Counted from the first letter of the stretch, positions 25,768-35,649 are shown. The stretch is 49,412 bases of DNA from Clostridium sp. (GCF_017888565.1 NZ_JAGHFX010000062.1:1-49412), one strand, 5' to 3'. A program made the numbers and translations. The notes: a model not told the origin generated them from the sequence alone.

Positions 25768-27162
25768 CTACAGTTTCCACGCTTCCTTTAATAATATTAC
25801 AGATTCCTCTATTTCTTTATGATTTAAGCTTGCATACCCTAAAAAAACTGTATTTGTATCAGCTTTAATATTAAAATATGAATTAGATAAGCCTAATATC
25901 TTTATTTCTTTTTCCTCTGCTTTTTTTATTAGCTCACCTTCTGTCATTCCATTATTAACCTTTAATAATAAATGTAACCCCGAATTAGTCCCTATTATTT
26001 CAGTTCCTTTAAGATATTTTTTTATTAATGACACTAAAAGTTCTCTTTTTTTCCTATATATATTTCTCATTTTGTTTAGATGTCTCTCAAAATATCCTTC
26101 TTCCATAAATCTGAATAAAGCTTGTTGATCCATTCTTGAAACTGTACAACTAAGAAAGCTAAAGTTTTCTCTATATATTTTAATTAATTCATCAGGTAAA
26201 ACCATATATCCTATTCTAATTGAAGGCGCAAAGCATTTAGAAAAAGTACCTAAATATATAACCTTTCCCATAGTATCTAAACTCTGAAGTGATGGTATTG
26301 GCTTACCTTCAAATCTAAACTCACTATCGTAATCATCTTCAATTATATATCTATTACGTCTTTCATTTGCCCAAGATAAAAGTTGCATTCTTCTACTTAT
26401 TGGCATTATAGCTCCTGTAGGAAATTGATGAGATGGTGTTATATGAATTATTTCTACATTACTCTTGTTAAGATTCTCTATACTTATACCCCTATCATCT
26501 ATATTTATAGGATTAGCTTCAATATTATGGGTCTTTAATATCTTTCTTATTTTATAATATCCTGGCTCTTCCATACCATAACTCTTATCACTACCTAAAA
26601 TATTTATTAATATTTGAACCAAATACTCTGTTCCTGCTCCAATAACTATATTATCTGCACTTGAGTTTACTCCCCTAGAGAATCTTAAATAATTAGAAAT
26701 AGCTTCTCTTAAATTTCTATCTCCTTGAGAATGTCCTATTTGCAACAAATTTTTATTTTCCTCATTTATTATATCTTTATTTATTTTTCTCCATGTTGCA
26801 TAAGGAAAGCTTTCTAAATCTACTCTACTTGAAAAAAATTCATATTTATACTTTTTTCTAACTACTTTTTTATTATCATCTTTATCATTAATTTGACTAA
26901 TATTTATTACGCCTTGAAGCTCTGATACATAATACCCTTTTTTAGGTTTTGATATTATATATCCTTCAGTGATAAGTTGTTCATATGCTGATTCTATTGT
27001 GTTTTGACTAATTTCTAAATGCTTAGAAAGCTTTCTCTTTGATGGTAGTTTACTATTAGACTCTAATCTACCACTTTGAATTTCCTTTTTTATAAAATTG
27101 TATAATTGTATATATAAAGGAACATTACTATTTGGGTCTAAATTAATATTAATAAATTCCAT
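25768..27162 (-). CDS. MocR-family regulator (GntR helix-turn-helix fused to aminotransferase-like domain)
   Basis: A 464-residue fusion. A GntR winged helix occupies about residues 10-78 (VPLYIQLYNFIKKEIQSGRLESNSKLPSKRKLSKHLEISQNTIESAYEQL). The rest is a fold-type I aminotransferase-like domain (about 105-464). The PLP-site lysine is in GTFSKCFAPSIRIGYM near residue 307, and DDYDSEF carries the pyridine-nitrogen aspartate. MocR proteins use PLP or PLP-amino-acid adducts as effectors; known members include PdxR, GabR and DdlR. It is divergent from alr, and copies of AAACTG flank the alr promoter. Control of alanine racemase through a D-alanine or PLP signal is therefore a reasonable inference. 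GGGGGTG precedes the ATG. Confidence 0.9.
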   Translation of the reverse strand: MEFININLDPNSNVPLYIQLYNFIKKEIQSGRLESNSKLPSKRKLSKHLEISQNTIESAYEQLITEGYIISKPKKGYYVSELQGVINISQINDKDDNKKVVRKKYKYEFFSSRVDLESFPYATWRKINKDIINEENKNLLQIGHSQGDRNLREAISNYLRFSRGVNSSADNIVIGAGTEYLVQILINILGSDKSYGMEEPGYYKIRKILKTHNIEANPINIDDRGISIENLNKSNVEIIHITPSHQFPTGAIMPISRRMQLLSWANERRNRYIIEDDYDSEFRFEGKPIPSLQSLDTMGKVIYLGTFSKCFAPSIRIGYMVLPDELIKIYRENFSFLSCTVSRMDQQALFRFMEEGYFERHLNKMRNIYRKKRELLVSLIKKYLKGTEIIGTNSGLHLLLKVNNGMTEGELIKKAEEKEIKILGLSNSYFNIKADTNTVFLGYASLNHKEIEESVILLKEAWKL

Positions 27163-27447
27163 AATACACCCCCGTAAAAAGTTAATAGTGAATGAGTTAA
27201 AAATTAAAAAATTGAGGATTTTTTACACCTTCTTAGCTATTCTAATATTTCACTATCCATTTTATTCTTAGCCATAATTCTCATACGTGAATTATGTCAT
27301 TAACTTTTTCATTCTTTCATTTATTTATTTTTTATATTCTAATGTTCATTTTAACTCTAGCTTTTAAGGATAAATATAAGTTGACAAAGATAAATAGAAT
27401 ATGCGGAATAAGCATATCTAGTTATCGTAATCTTTATATTATCATCA

Positions 27448-27510
27448 AAACTGGCATCATTAAATTAATCTAAACTGACACTTATCAAAGATTCAGTTTA
27501 TGTATATAAT
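27448..27510 (+). promoter_or_regulatory. alr promoter with candidate MocR-type operator repeats
   Basis: AAACTGGCA (27448-27456) and AAACTGACA (27472-27480) are direct repeats 24 bp apart. A third copy is inverted: TAAACTGA (27471-27478) and TCAGTTTA (27493-27500) form an 8-bp inverted repeat with a 14-bp spacer. TATAAT at 27505-27510 lies just after it, with a weak -35 inside the repeat. Two direct sites plus one inverted site is a common arrangement for MocR regulators. Confidence 0.55.
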
Positions 27511-27557
27511 AGTATCAGTGGTATTACTAATAAGTCAATGATAGCGAGGATTTAGAT

Positions 27558-28715
27558 ATGAATTTATTACATCCAATTTGGGCAGAAATTAATTTAAATA
27601 ATTTAATATATAACATAAATCAAATCAAGGAGAAATCTATTAATAGTGAAATAATTGGAGTCGTAAAAGCAAATGCATATGGTCATGGTGCAGTAGAAAT
27701 ATCAAAGGTACTACTTAATCATGGCATTAATAGACTTGCGGTTGCTAATATAGTTGAAGCAATTGAACTTAGAGAAAATGAAATTAAAGCTCCTATAATG
27801 CTACTTGGAATCAGTGAAGATTATGCAATAGATGCATTACTTGAATATAATGTTGAGCCAACAATATCTACTTATGAATTTGCTATAAATCTTAATAATA
27901 AAGCAAAAGCTTTAGATAAGACTATTAATATTCATATAGCTATAGATTCTGGAATGGGTAGAATTGGCTTTAGAAAAAATGATAAAAGCTTAGAAGATAT
28001 AATAAATATTTCTAAATTAAGTAATCTTAAAATTGAAAGTATTTTTTCTCATTTTTCTACTGCTGATTGTAAGGATAAAAGTTATTCTTTAAGACAACTT
28101 GATATTTATAATACTTTCTTAGATAAGCTTCAAGAAGCCGATGTTTATGTTAATAAAAAGAATTTATCTAATAGTGCTGCTATAATTGATTTACCAGAAA
28201 GCCATTATGATTGTGTGAGACCAGGAATAATTCAATATGGTTATTATCCTTCAGATGAAGTTGATAAAGATCACTTTGATATAAAGCCAGTTTTAACATG
28301 GAAAACTAAAATCATTCATATAAAAGAAGTTGAGGAAAATGAATATATAGGTTATGGCCAAACTTTTAAAACTAGTAGAAAAACTATAGTTGCAACATTA
28401 CCAGTTGGTTATGCAGATGGTTATTCTAGAGGGCTTTCAAATAAAGGAAAAGTCATTATAAACGGTCAACTAGCCCCTATTATAGGTAATGTTTGTATGG
28501 ATCAATTTATGGTTGATATTACTGACATAGAAAATGTTCACCTTGGAAATGAAGTTATATTACTAGGCTCTGATGGAAATGTTAAATTTGATGCAGATGA
28601 TATTGCTAAATTAACAAATACAATAAGCTACGAAGTACTTTGTCTTATTGGTAGAAGAGCTCCAAGAATATATATAAAAGATTATAAAACTATAGGAATT
28701 AGATATTTAATGTAA
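27558..28715 (+). CDS. alr: Alanine racemase
   Basis: A 385-residue PLP enzyme (fold type III) that interconverts L- and D-alanine for peptidoglycan. The PLP lysine is Lys37 in VVKANAYGHG. The catalytic tyrosine is in YIGYGQTF near residue 265. RPGIIQYG and GNVCMDQFMVD are further family motifs. The N-terminal barrel and C-terminal beta domain are both complete. The GCGAGGA ribosome binding site lies 9 nt upstream. The gene is divergent from the MocR-type regulator and ends at a terminator. In sporulating clostridia Alr may also affect alanine-induced germination. The acyl-carrier or D-Ala-D-Ala ligase genes often found next to it are absent. Confidence 0.95.
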   Translation: MNLLHPIWAEINLNNLIYNINQIKEKSINSEIIGVVKANAYGHGAVEISKVLLNHGINRLAVANIVEAIELRENEIKAPIMLLGISEDYAIDALLEYNVEPTISTYEFAINLNNKAKALDKTINIHIAIDSGMGRIGFRKNDKSLEDIINISKLSNLKIESIFSHFSTADCKDKSYSLRQLDIYNTFLDKLQEADVYVNKKNLSNSAAIIDLPESHYDCVRPGIIQYGYYPSDEVDKDHFDIKPVLTWKTKIIHIKEVEENEYIGYGQTFKTSRKTIVATLPVGYADGYSRGLSNKGKVIINGQLAPIIGNVCMDQFMVDITDIENVHLGNEVILLGSDGNVKFDADDIAKLTNTISYEVLCLIGRRAPRIYIKDYKTIGIRYLM

Positions 28716-28718
28716 AAA

Positions 28719-28766
28719 TTGGACAGTATTTAGTTTTATTTTTACCTAAAACCAACTACTGTCCAA
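28719..28766. terminator. Hairpin between convergent alr and asnB
   Basis: TTGGACAGTA (28719-28728) and TACTGTCCAA (28757-28766) form a perfect 10-bp stem with a 28-nt loop. The T-rich sequence after it is only moderate, but its position between two convergent genes suits a shared terminator. Confidence 0.6.
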
Positions 28767-28810
28767 AGTGTTATTTTAAAATATTTATCTTAATATAGAT
28801 CATCATAGAA

Positions 28811-30649
28811 CTATATTAACTTTACATTATATGATTTCAACCAATTATTCACTTGTATTAAATATGCTATCATTTGTGGTCCAGTCATTAATTGCCCATA
28901 CCAAGGTGTCTTATATGATGCACCTTGCGTATCAACTATTTCTTTTACCTTTGTTTTATCTATTATATCTAAAATAGGTGAAGATTTATCATTCAATATT
29001 TTAGTCATTTTATTACAAACCATCTCTGTATATATTGGATTATGAGTCTTAGGATATGGACTCTTCTTTCTATATATTATAGATTCAGGTAATATTCCTT
29101 CTAATGATTTTCTTAACAAACCTTTTTCCCTACCCTCTAATAATTTTATATTTGATGGTATATTAAATGCATATTCTACTAATCTATAATCCGCAAAAGG
29201 AACTCTAACTTCTAAACTATTTGCCATACTCATTCTATCTTTTCTATTTAATAAATTAACCATAAACCATCTTAAATTTAAGTAAAATAGTTCCCTCATT
29301 CTATGCTCTAACTTACTTTCTCCACTCAAATGAGGAACTTCTTTTAAAGTGTCATTATAAGCAGTTTGTGCAACTTCTTCTATCTTTAAATTCTTTAAAT
29401 CTGGACTTAATATTGCTTTTCTTTCGCCTATAAATCTAGACCAAGGGAAGGTATTAGAATTTATCATCTCTTCATTTGTAAACCATGGATATCCTCCAAA
29501 TAATTCATCAGCACATTCTCCAGATAAGGCTATAACAAAATCTTTTTTAACTTCTTTACAAAATAAATATAAAGACGAATCCACATCTGCCATTCCTGGT
29601 AAGTCTCTTCCAAACACTGCATCATCTAATGCATTTACTAAATCTCTATGATTTAATACAACAGTTCTATGGTCACTACCAATATACTCAGCCATTATCT
29701 CTGCAAAATGTTGGTCAGATGTTGGTTGGAATAATGATGATTTAAAGTACTTCTCATTATCTTCATAATCTATTGAATAAGTTGTAAGTGTTTTATTTCT
29801 CTTCTTATATTCCTTTGCAGCTATTGCTGATATAGCTGAGGAATCTAAACCACCTGATAAGAAAGTACAAAGTGGAACATCCCCAACTAATTGTCTATCA
29901 ATTGCATCAATAAGTAAACTTCTGACATGTTCTACTGCTTCTTCTTCATTTTCATTAAATTCTTCAGCTTTTAATTCCCAATACATATCTTTCTTAATTC
30001 CATCTTCATTTACAATTATATATTGTGCCGGTTTAACTTCTTCAATATTTTTATATACTGTTGTTCCTGGTATTACCGCTGGTCCAAGTGCAAATAATTC
30101 TGTTAAACCATCTTTGTCTACTACTGGTTCCACATATGGATGCTTAAATAAAGCTTTTATTTCTGAACCAAATATAAATGTGCCATTTTTCATTGTATAA
30201 AATAATGGCTTAACTCCCATAACATCTCTTGCAAGTACAACTCTCTTTTCATTTTCATCATAAATTGCAAATGCAAATATTCCATTAAATTTTTTAATAC
30301 AATCCAATCCCCATCTAATGTATGAAGTAAGTAATACCTCAGTGTCTGAATACCCTTCAAAAATATATCCATCATTTATTAATTCTTTTCTTAAATCTTC
30401 GGTATTATATAGTTCTCCATTATACACAAGTACATATTCTTTTCCATTAACAACCTTTTTCATAGGCTGCTTTCCACCCTCTGGATCAACTACAATAAGT
30501 CTTCTATGTCCAAACATTATATTATTGGATATATAAGTACCTTCGGCATTCGGTCCCCTGTGAATTAGTGTATCTGTCATAGCCTTTAAGGTTCCAATAT
30601 TCTCTTTAATGTTTTCCTTAAAATTCACAAATCCTGTTATTCCACACAT
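28811..30649 (-). CDS. asnB: Asparagine synthetase B, glutamine-hydrolysing
   Basis: A 612-residue enzyme that makes asparagine from aspartate, ATP and glutamine. The start is fixed by chemistry: MCGITGF puts the nucleophilic Cys at position 2 after Met removal, so ATG 30649 is right and an ATG-like start two codons upstream is not. The class II glutaminase domain covers about residues 1-210. The synthetase domain holds the PP-loop SGGLDSSAISA near 266. AAAGGATG precedes the ATG. It is monocistronic. The larger AsnB size (over 600) matches the Firmicute type. It consumes glutamine, so it competes with GlnRS for the same substrate. Confidence 0.95.
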   Translation of the reverse strand: MCGITGFVNFKENIKENIGTLKAMTDTLIHRGPNAEGTYISNNIMFGHRRLIVVDPEGGKQPMKKVVNGKEYVLVYNGELYNTEDLRKELINDGYIFEGYSDTEVLLTSYIRWGLDCIKKFNGIFAFAIYDENEKRVVLARDVMGVKPLFYTMKNGTFIFGSEIKALFKHPYVEPVVDKDGLTELFALGPAVIPGTTVYKNIEEVKPAQYIIVNEDGIKKDMYWELKAEEFNENEEEAVEHVRSLLIDAIDRQLVGDVPLCTFLSGGLDSSAISAIAAKEYKKRNKTLTTYSIDYEDNEKYFKSSLFQPTSDQHFAEIMAEYIGSDHRTVVLNHRDLVNALDDAVFGRDLPGMADVDSSLYLFCKEVKKDFVIALSGECADELFGGYPWFTNEEMINSNTFPWSRFIGERKAILSPDLKNLKIEEVAQTAYNDTLKEVPHLSGESKLEHRMRELFYLNLRWFMVNLLNRKDRMSMANSLEVRVPFADYRLVEYAFNIPSNIKLLEGREKGLLRKSLEGILPESIIYRKKSPYPKTHNPIYTEMVCNKMTKILNDKSSPILDIIDKTKVKEIVDTQGASYKTPWYGQLMTGPQMIAYLIQVNNWLKSYNVKLI

Positions 30650-30752
30650 AATCATCCTTCTTTCTGTATTTGTCTATTATATATAGTTATATGATTATGT
30701 TTTACAATAGTTCGTTAAAAATACGGCTAAAGAATGAAAAAATTAAGGGAAT

Positions 30753-30771
30753 AATTCAGTAACGCTGAATT
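30753..30771. repeat. Short inverted repeat upstream of asnB
   Basis: AATTCAG and CTGAATT are 7-bp arms around TAACG, about 105-120 bp upstream of the asnB start and just before the neighbouring gene's terminator. It may be an operator; no protein can be named. Confidence 0.35.
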
Positions 30772-30780
30772 GTAAAAACA

Positions 30781-30815
30781 AAAAGTTTCTTGGGGTAAAA
30801 TCCCAAGAAACTTTT
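30781..30815. terminator. Terminator downstream of the HAD phosphatase
   Basis: AAAAGTTTCTTGGG and CCCAAGAAACTTTT form a perfect 14-bp stem with a 7-nt loop and A/T tracts on both sides, about 50 bp after the stop of the gene at 30864. Confidence 0.9.
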
Positions 30816-30863
30816 ATTTCATAATCTAGCTAATTCTAGATTATTTTAACTCTTTTTTCATTA

Positions 30864-31676
30864 TTAATTATTCTCTAGTATGAACTTTTCTATTACTTTG
30901 GCAACTCCATCATTTTCATTTGTGTCTGTAATATAATCTGCAATTTCCTTTATTTCATCAAATGCATTGCCCATAGCTACTCCAAGTCCTGCGTATTCTA
31001 GCATATGAATATCATTTCCTGCATCACCTAATGTTATTATCTCTTTTCTCTTTATTCCTAAATGTTTTGCTAATAATTCTACGCCTACGCCTTTATTAGC
31101 ATCTTTATTTAAGAATTCTAAGAAGTATGGTGTACTTCTTACAACAGTATATTTTTCATACACTTCTTTTGGTAATTTTTCTATAGCTGGTCCTAATATT
31201 TCCGGCTCATCTATCATCATAATTTTTATCATAACTTCATCATCTGCTATAGAATCTATATTCATTTCATGAATTTCTATGTCATTAATTTGAGCCTCTA
31301 CTTCTGTATATTTGCTATTTTTAGGAGTAATTAATCCTTTCTTCTCCCAGAAAGCATGAATATTTACACCTAATTCATCACTTAATTTCTTTAAATAATG
31401 TAAATCAGCACCACTTAATGCTACTTTATTTATTGCTTCTTTACTTTTTGTTTTTTGAACTAAAGCTCCATTATAGCTAAGTACATAATCTCTTTCTGTT
31501 AACATATCTAATTCTTCTAAATATCTTAAAACACCTTCTATTGGTCTTCCTGTTGCTAAAACTACTGTAACATCCTTATCTCTTGCTGCGTGGATAGCTT
31601 TCTTAGTTCTTTCAGATATACTTTTATCTTCTCTAAGTAAAGTCCCATCCATATCCATAGCTACTAACTTATACAT
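30864..31676 (-). CDS. Cof-type HAD-superfamily phosphatase (YidA-like)
   Basis: A 270-residue type IIB HAD phosphatase, cytosolic, probably acting on sugar phosphates or nucleotides. Motif I is DMDGTLL at residues 8-14. VVLATGRP near 40 is motif II. Lys is supplied near 195. GDAGNDIHML near 220 is motif IV. Length and layout match YidA. GGAGG lies 7 nt before the ATG. It is one of three HAD genes in this window (the others begin at 284 and 35943). Sequence identity with the first is limited to the motifs. No neighbour points to a specific substrate. Confidence 0.9.
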   Translation of the reverse strand: MYKLVAMDMDGTLLREDKSISERTKKAIHAARDKDVTVVLATGRPIEGVLRYLEELDMLTERDYVLSYNGALVQKTKSKEAINKVALSGADLHYLKKLSDELGVNIHAFWEKKGLITPKNSKYTEVEAQINDIEIHEMNIDSIADDEVMIKIMMIDEPEILGPAIEKLPKEVYEKYTVVRSTPYFLEFLNKDANKGVGVELLAKHLGIKRKEIITLGDAGNDIHMLEYAGLGVAMGNAFDEIKEIADYITDTNENDGVAKVIEKFILENN

Positions 31677-31776
31677 TCTTAATCCTCCGTTTATAATTAA
31701 AGTTAGTTAAATTATATCATAACAATAACTATAAATGAATTTATTATATTCATCTTAAGTTGTTCTCTATTAAATT

Positions 31777-32046
31777 TTATTTATCAAATTCAACATAAGC
31801 CCTTAATATATTATTAAAACCATCTCTTTTTAAGATTTCAAAAATCGCACCTATTACTTCATAACTAGAAGTCACTAAAGTATCTTTTCTAATTTTTAAT
31901 AGTAATTTTTCAACATCATCTACTAGTATATTTAAATCTGATTCGTTTAACATTGACTCAGAATCGCCTGCCGCATTTTCTATACTAGTCTTAACTTTTC
32001 TAATATTAAATTCTTCAAGCCTTCCATCTTTTTTTATTATATTCAT
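31777..32046 (-). CDS. Stand-alone ATP-cone domain protein
   Basis: An 89-residue protein that consists of little more than one ATP-cone: MNIIKKDGRLEEFNIRKVKTSIENAAGDSE opens with the conserved V/I-x-K-x-D/G-G-x-x-x-x-F-x-x-x-K pattern, and AIFEILKRDGFNNILRAYVEF closes it. ATP-cones normally sit on ribonucleotide reductases or in NrdR, where ATP/dATP binding controls activity. Here no reductase or zinc ribbon is attached or nearby. AAGAGGGG precedes the ATG. It may be a free nucleotide-sensing regulator, or a relic of a larger protein, but the clean start and stop argue for a real gene. Confidence 0.8.
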   Translation of the reverse strand: MNIIKKDGRLEEFNIRKVKTSIENAAGDSESMLNESDLNILVDDVEKLLLKIRKDTLVTSSYEVIGAIFEILKRDGFNNILRAYVEFDK

Positions 32047-32133
32047 AAAAAACCCCTCTTTCTATAATATGAATTTATTTTAACTTCATTAAAACTTAAT
32101 TTAATTTGTTACTGCTACTTCTTTAAAACAAGT

Positions 32134-34155
32134 TTATATATTATTAAAATTTAATATAAAATTATAAAAATCATTTAAATTCAAAGGTTTACTTATATAA
32201 TACCCTTGTATTTTATCACACTCTATACTTGTAAGTAGTACGAGTTGATTTTTTATTTCAACTCCTTCACAAACCACATCTAAATCTAAAGTATGTGATA
32301 AGTTAATTAATGTTTTAATAATAGCAAATGTTTTTTTATCATTTTCTATACTCATCAGTAAACTTCTATCTATTTTTAGAGTATCTAATGGTAAAGTTTT
32401 AACATAATTAAAAGAAGAATATCCTACACCAAAGTCATCTAAAGCTATACTAAATCCAAGTTTTCTTAATTGATTTAATACATTTACAGTAGACTCAATA
32501 TTATCTATTATTTCATCTTCTGTAATTTCTATCTTTATAAAATTAGGATTTACATTACATTCATTTACTATACTCATAACTCTATCTAAAAAGTTATTTT
32601 GATTTAAAGCAGCATATGATATATTTACTGAGACTTTAAAATCCTCTTCAGTTAAACTTCTCATTTTTTTACAAAATTCACATGATTCTTTTAGTACAAA
32701 TTCATCTATCCTAATTATATCATCATTTTTTTTAGCTAATGGTATAAACTTTATAGGTGAAATTATTCCAGTAGGACTAATCCATCTACTTAAAGCTTCA
32801 GCTCCTACTATCTTTTTAGATTTAACATCATATATTGGTTGGTAGTATACTTCAAATTCATTATTGTCTATAGCCATGTTCAGTCTACTTTCGAGATTTA
32901 AATCTTCTAACATTTCTTCTGAAAATATCTTATATGTATTTCCACCTTCTTGCTTTCCTTGATACATAGATATATCTGCATACTTTAATAAAGTAAATAC
33001 ATCTTCAGCATGATCTGGATAAGAACTTATTCCTATGCTTGCTTTTAAAGTAAAATTGTATCTATTAAATTGAATGTTTTTATTTAATAGCCTTAATATA
33101 TCTTTTGATAAGTTGTTTATACTATATAAATCACTTTCTCCTCTTTTAACTACTATAAATTCATCTCCACCTAATCTACCAATTGTTATATCATCAGCGT
33201 ATAACTCAGTTAATCTAGCAGCTATAACTCTTAAAATTTCATCTCCTGTATTATGTCCTAAAGTATCATTTATTTTTTTAAAATCATCAAGATCAATGAA
33301 ATAAATGCTGAACTTTTCATCTCTACTAATTAGCTTTATTAAATATTGAAGTAAATTATGCCTATTTAATAAATTTGTTAAGGTATCATAATTAGCTAAA
33401 TAAGTCATATTCTCAGCATATTTTTTTATTTCTGTAACATCGTTTACTATTATTGAAAAATACCCCTCATTAAGTGAGTATATCGATACGACACCCCACT
33501 TATCATCCACTATGTTTATCTCCTGTGCAATACACTCTGATTTTGAGTCCTTTATTCTTGCTAGAATTTCTAATATTTTCTTTCCATATACAGAAAAATT
33601 TTGATATATATCAGATAATTTATTATTTATTATTTCTTCTTGTGAAAGACCTAATAACTCTGCCCCAGCAAAGTTGACATCTATAATAACTCCATCTATA
33701 TACTCCCCTTCATTATTCATGATTGCTTTTAAATGAAAGAATGAATTAGACATTGCATTTAATATATTTGTATAATTTTTTTCTTCTTGCTGCAAATAAA
33801 TTTCTGTATTTGCAAGCTTATTTAATACTATATTGATTTCTTCATCCAGCTTACTTATTTCATCCTCTTCTGAATCATTATTATTTTTATCTGTTGCTCT
33901 TATCAATTTTCTCATAGATTTCTCTATTAATTTTAATCTTTTTATTATATTTTTATTGATAAATAAATAAATCCACAGACTCATCATGACTATTAAAGAT
34001 ATTAATAAAATTACTATTAATCTATAATTTATAATAATTTCTACCGAATTACCTTTTGATTTATAGGATATAAATATAAAAATCGCACTAATAACAATAG
34101 ATATTGCCAATGTAGAATAGAACAACAGTGCTGATATTTTTTTTGAAAGCTTCAA
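32134..34155 (-). CDS. GGDEF-EAL cyclic di-GMP protein with PAS domain
   Basis: A 673-residue membrane protein. Two transmembrane helices (about 8-30 and 44-66) are followed by a coiled stretch, a PAS domain (about 130-245), a GGDEF domain (about 250-410) and an EAL domain (about 420-665). The GGDEF site is intact (GRLGGDEF near 330). The EAL domain keeps GAEALSRW near 452, EITE, DDFGVGYSS, KIDRS and QGYYISKP, so it looks able to degrade c-di-GMP; the balance of the two activities is unknown. The start is TTG at 34155, with GGTGAG 6 nt upstream. No ATG further in fits the membrane helices as well. The lack of an outer sensor loop suggests it reads an internal or membrane signal. Confidence 0.9.
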   Translation of the reverse strand: MKLSKKISALLFYSTLAISIVISAIFIFISYKSKGNSVEIIINYRLIVILLISLIVMMSLWIYLFINKNIIKRLKLIEKSMRKLIRATDKNNNDSEEDEISKLDEEINIVLNKLANTEIYLQQEEKNYTNILNAMSNSFFHLKAIMNNEGEYIDGVIIDVNFAGAELLGLSQEEIINNKLSDIYQNFSVYGKKILEILARIKDSKSECIAQEINIVDDKWGVVSIYSLNEGYFSIIVNDVTEIKKYAENMTYLANYDTLTNLLNRHNLLQYLIKLISRDEKFSIYFIDLDDFKKINDTLGHNTGDEILRVIAARLTELYADDITIGRLGGDEFIVVKRGESDLYSINNLSKDILRLLNKNIQFNRYNFTLKASIGISSYPDHAEDVFTLLKYADISMYQGKQEGGNTYKIFSEEMLEDLNLESRLNMAIDNNEFEVYYQPIYDVKSKKIVGAEALSRWISPTGIISPIKFIPLAKKNDDIIRIDEFVLKESCEFCKKMRSLTEEDFKVSVNISYAALNQNNFLDRVMSIVNECNVNPNFIKIEITEDEIIDNIESTVNVLNQLRKLGFSIALDDFGVGYSSFNYVKTLPLDTLKIDRSLLMSIENDKKTFAIIKTLINLSHTLDLDVVCEGVEIKNQLVLLTSIECDKIQGYYISKPLNLNDFYNFILNFNNI

Positions 34156-34203
34156 TTTGGCTCACCATCCCATATTTACATAACCATCAAAAATTATAAC
34201 ACC

Positions 34204-35649
34204 TTATCTTTTAGCTTTGCTTAATTTAGCAACTTTTCCTTTTAATTTTATTTCATTATATTTTTTTAATATTAAATTACCTTTACCATTTAGAATATCA
34301 ACAAAGGAATGCCCATCTTTAACATCTATTATTCCAATATCCTCTCCTGTTAATTCTTCTAAATTACTAAATGCACCTACTATATCTATATTTCTTATTT
34401 TTTTCTTTTTCCCTGCTGTTATATGTATCTTAGTAACTTCGTTATGAACATTCTTCTTAATATTTGTTTTGTTACCATAATCATTTTTTTGATTCTCGAA
34501 AAACTCTTTTCTTCCCTCTATAATCTCTTCATATTCTGGAAGATTGATTTCTTCTATATGATAATTAATATATTCTTCAATTTCATCTAGGAATCTTTTT
34601 TCCCCTTTAGACACTAAAGATATTGCAAGTCCTTTTTTATCTCCTCTTCCGCTTCTTCCTATTCTATGTACATAACTTTCTTTTTCCATTGGAACTTCAT
34701 AATTAAATACATTAGTTATATGACTTATATGGATTCCCCTAGCTGCAACATCAGTAGCTACAAGTACTTTAAATTCCTTATTTTTAAAACTCTCCATAGT
34801 TCCTAATCTATCTTTTTGATCCATATCTCCATGTAATTCCTTAACACTAATTTTTTCTTTCTTTAATTGAAAACTTAAATTTCTCACTGAGTCTTTAGTG
34901 TTACAGAAAATTATTGCTGATTCGTCTGTAAATGCATAAAGCGATTTTAATAAATATTTAAACTTTTCTTCTTTATCTACATTTAAATATTTTTCAGAAA
35001 TTTTATCTCTGTTAAATACCTTTGATTTTATATTAAGTACAGTTGGATCATTCATGTAGTTTGAATATAATCCCTCTATCTCCTTTGGAATTGTAGCTGA
35101 AAATAATGCTGTATTTTTTGATTGTGGTAGCTTATCTAATACATCTGTAATTTGATCTATAAATCCCATATTTAGCATTTTATCAGCTTCATCTATTATT
35201 ACAAAATCTATGTCTTTTGTATTTAGGTTTCCTCTTTCTATATGATCTATAACTCTCCCAGGAGTTCCACATACTATATGTACTCTTTGCTTCAATTCTC
35301 TTATTTGCTCATTAAACGGCTGTTTTCCAAAAATAGCTGCACACCTAACCTTTTTCAATCTTCCTATATTTGATATATCTTCTTTTACTTGAATTGCAAG
35401 TTCTCTTGTTGGGACTAATATTAAAGCTTTCACCTTATTTTCTTCTATATTCACTAATTCGCATAAGGGAATACCAAAGCTTGCTGTTTTTCCACTTCCT
35501 GTTTGAGATTTTACTACTAAATCCTTTTTATCTAATATATATGGAATAACTTCTTGTTGAACTTCAGATGGCTTTTCAAATCCTAAATTCTTTAACGCCT
35601 TAAGAATTTCTTCACTCAAATTCATCTTCTCAAATTTATCTATATTCAT
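34204..35649 (-). CDS. dbpA: DEAD-box RNA helicase with DbpA RNA-binding domain
   Basis: A 481-residue ATP-dependent RNA helicase. The core holds the Q motif (near residue 15), SQTGSGKT (Walker A), PTRELA, VIIDEADKM (DEAD, near 153), SAT and HRIGRSGR. A basic linker leads to a C-terminal RRM-like DbpA domain (about 405-475, ITAGKKKKIRNIDIVGAFSNLEELTGEDIGIIDVKDGHSFVDI), which binds hairpin 92 of 23S rRNA in the family. A role in 50S assembly is therefore likely. The start is ATG 35649 with GAGGT 6 nt upstream. The GGDEF-EAL gene follows by 48 bp, so read-through is possible. Confidence 0.9.
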   Translation of the reverse strand: MNIDKFEKMNLSEEILKALKNLGFEKPSEVQQEVIPYILDKKDLVVKSQTGSGKTASFGIPLCELVNIEENKVKALILVPTRELAIQVKEDISNIGRLKKVRCAAIFGKQPFNEQIRELKQRVHIVCGTPGRVIDHIERGNLNTKDIDFVIIDEADKMLNMGFIDQITDVLDKLPQSKNTALFSATIPKEIEGLYSNYMNDPTVLNIKSKVFNRDKISEKYLNVDKEEKFKYLLKSLYAFTDESAIIFCNTKDSVRNLSFQLKKEKISVKELHGDMDQKDRLGTMESFKNKEFKVLVATDVAARGIHISHITNVFNYEVPMEKESYVHRIGRSGRGDKKGLAISLVSKGEKRFLDEIEEYINYHIEEINLPEYEEIIEGRKEFFENQKNDYGNKTNIKKNVHNEVTKIHITAGKKKKIRNIDIVGAFSNLEELTGEDIGIIDVKDGHSFVDILNGKGNLILKKYNEIKLKGKVAKLSKAKR

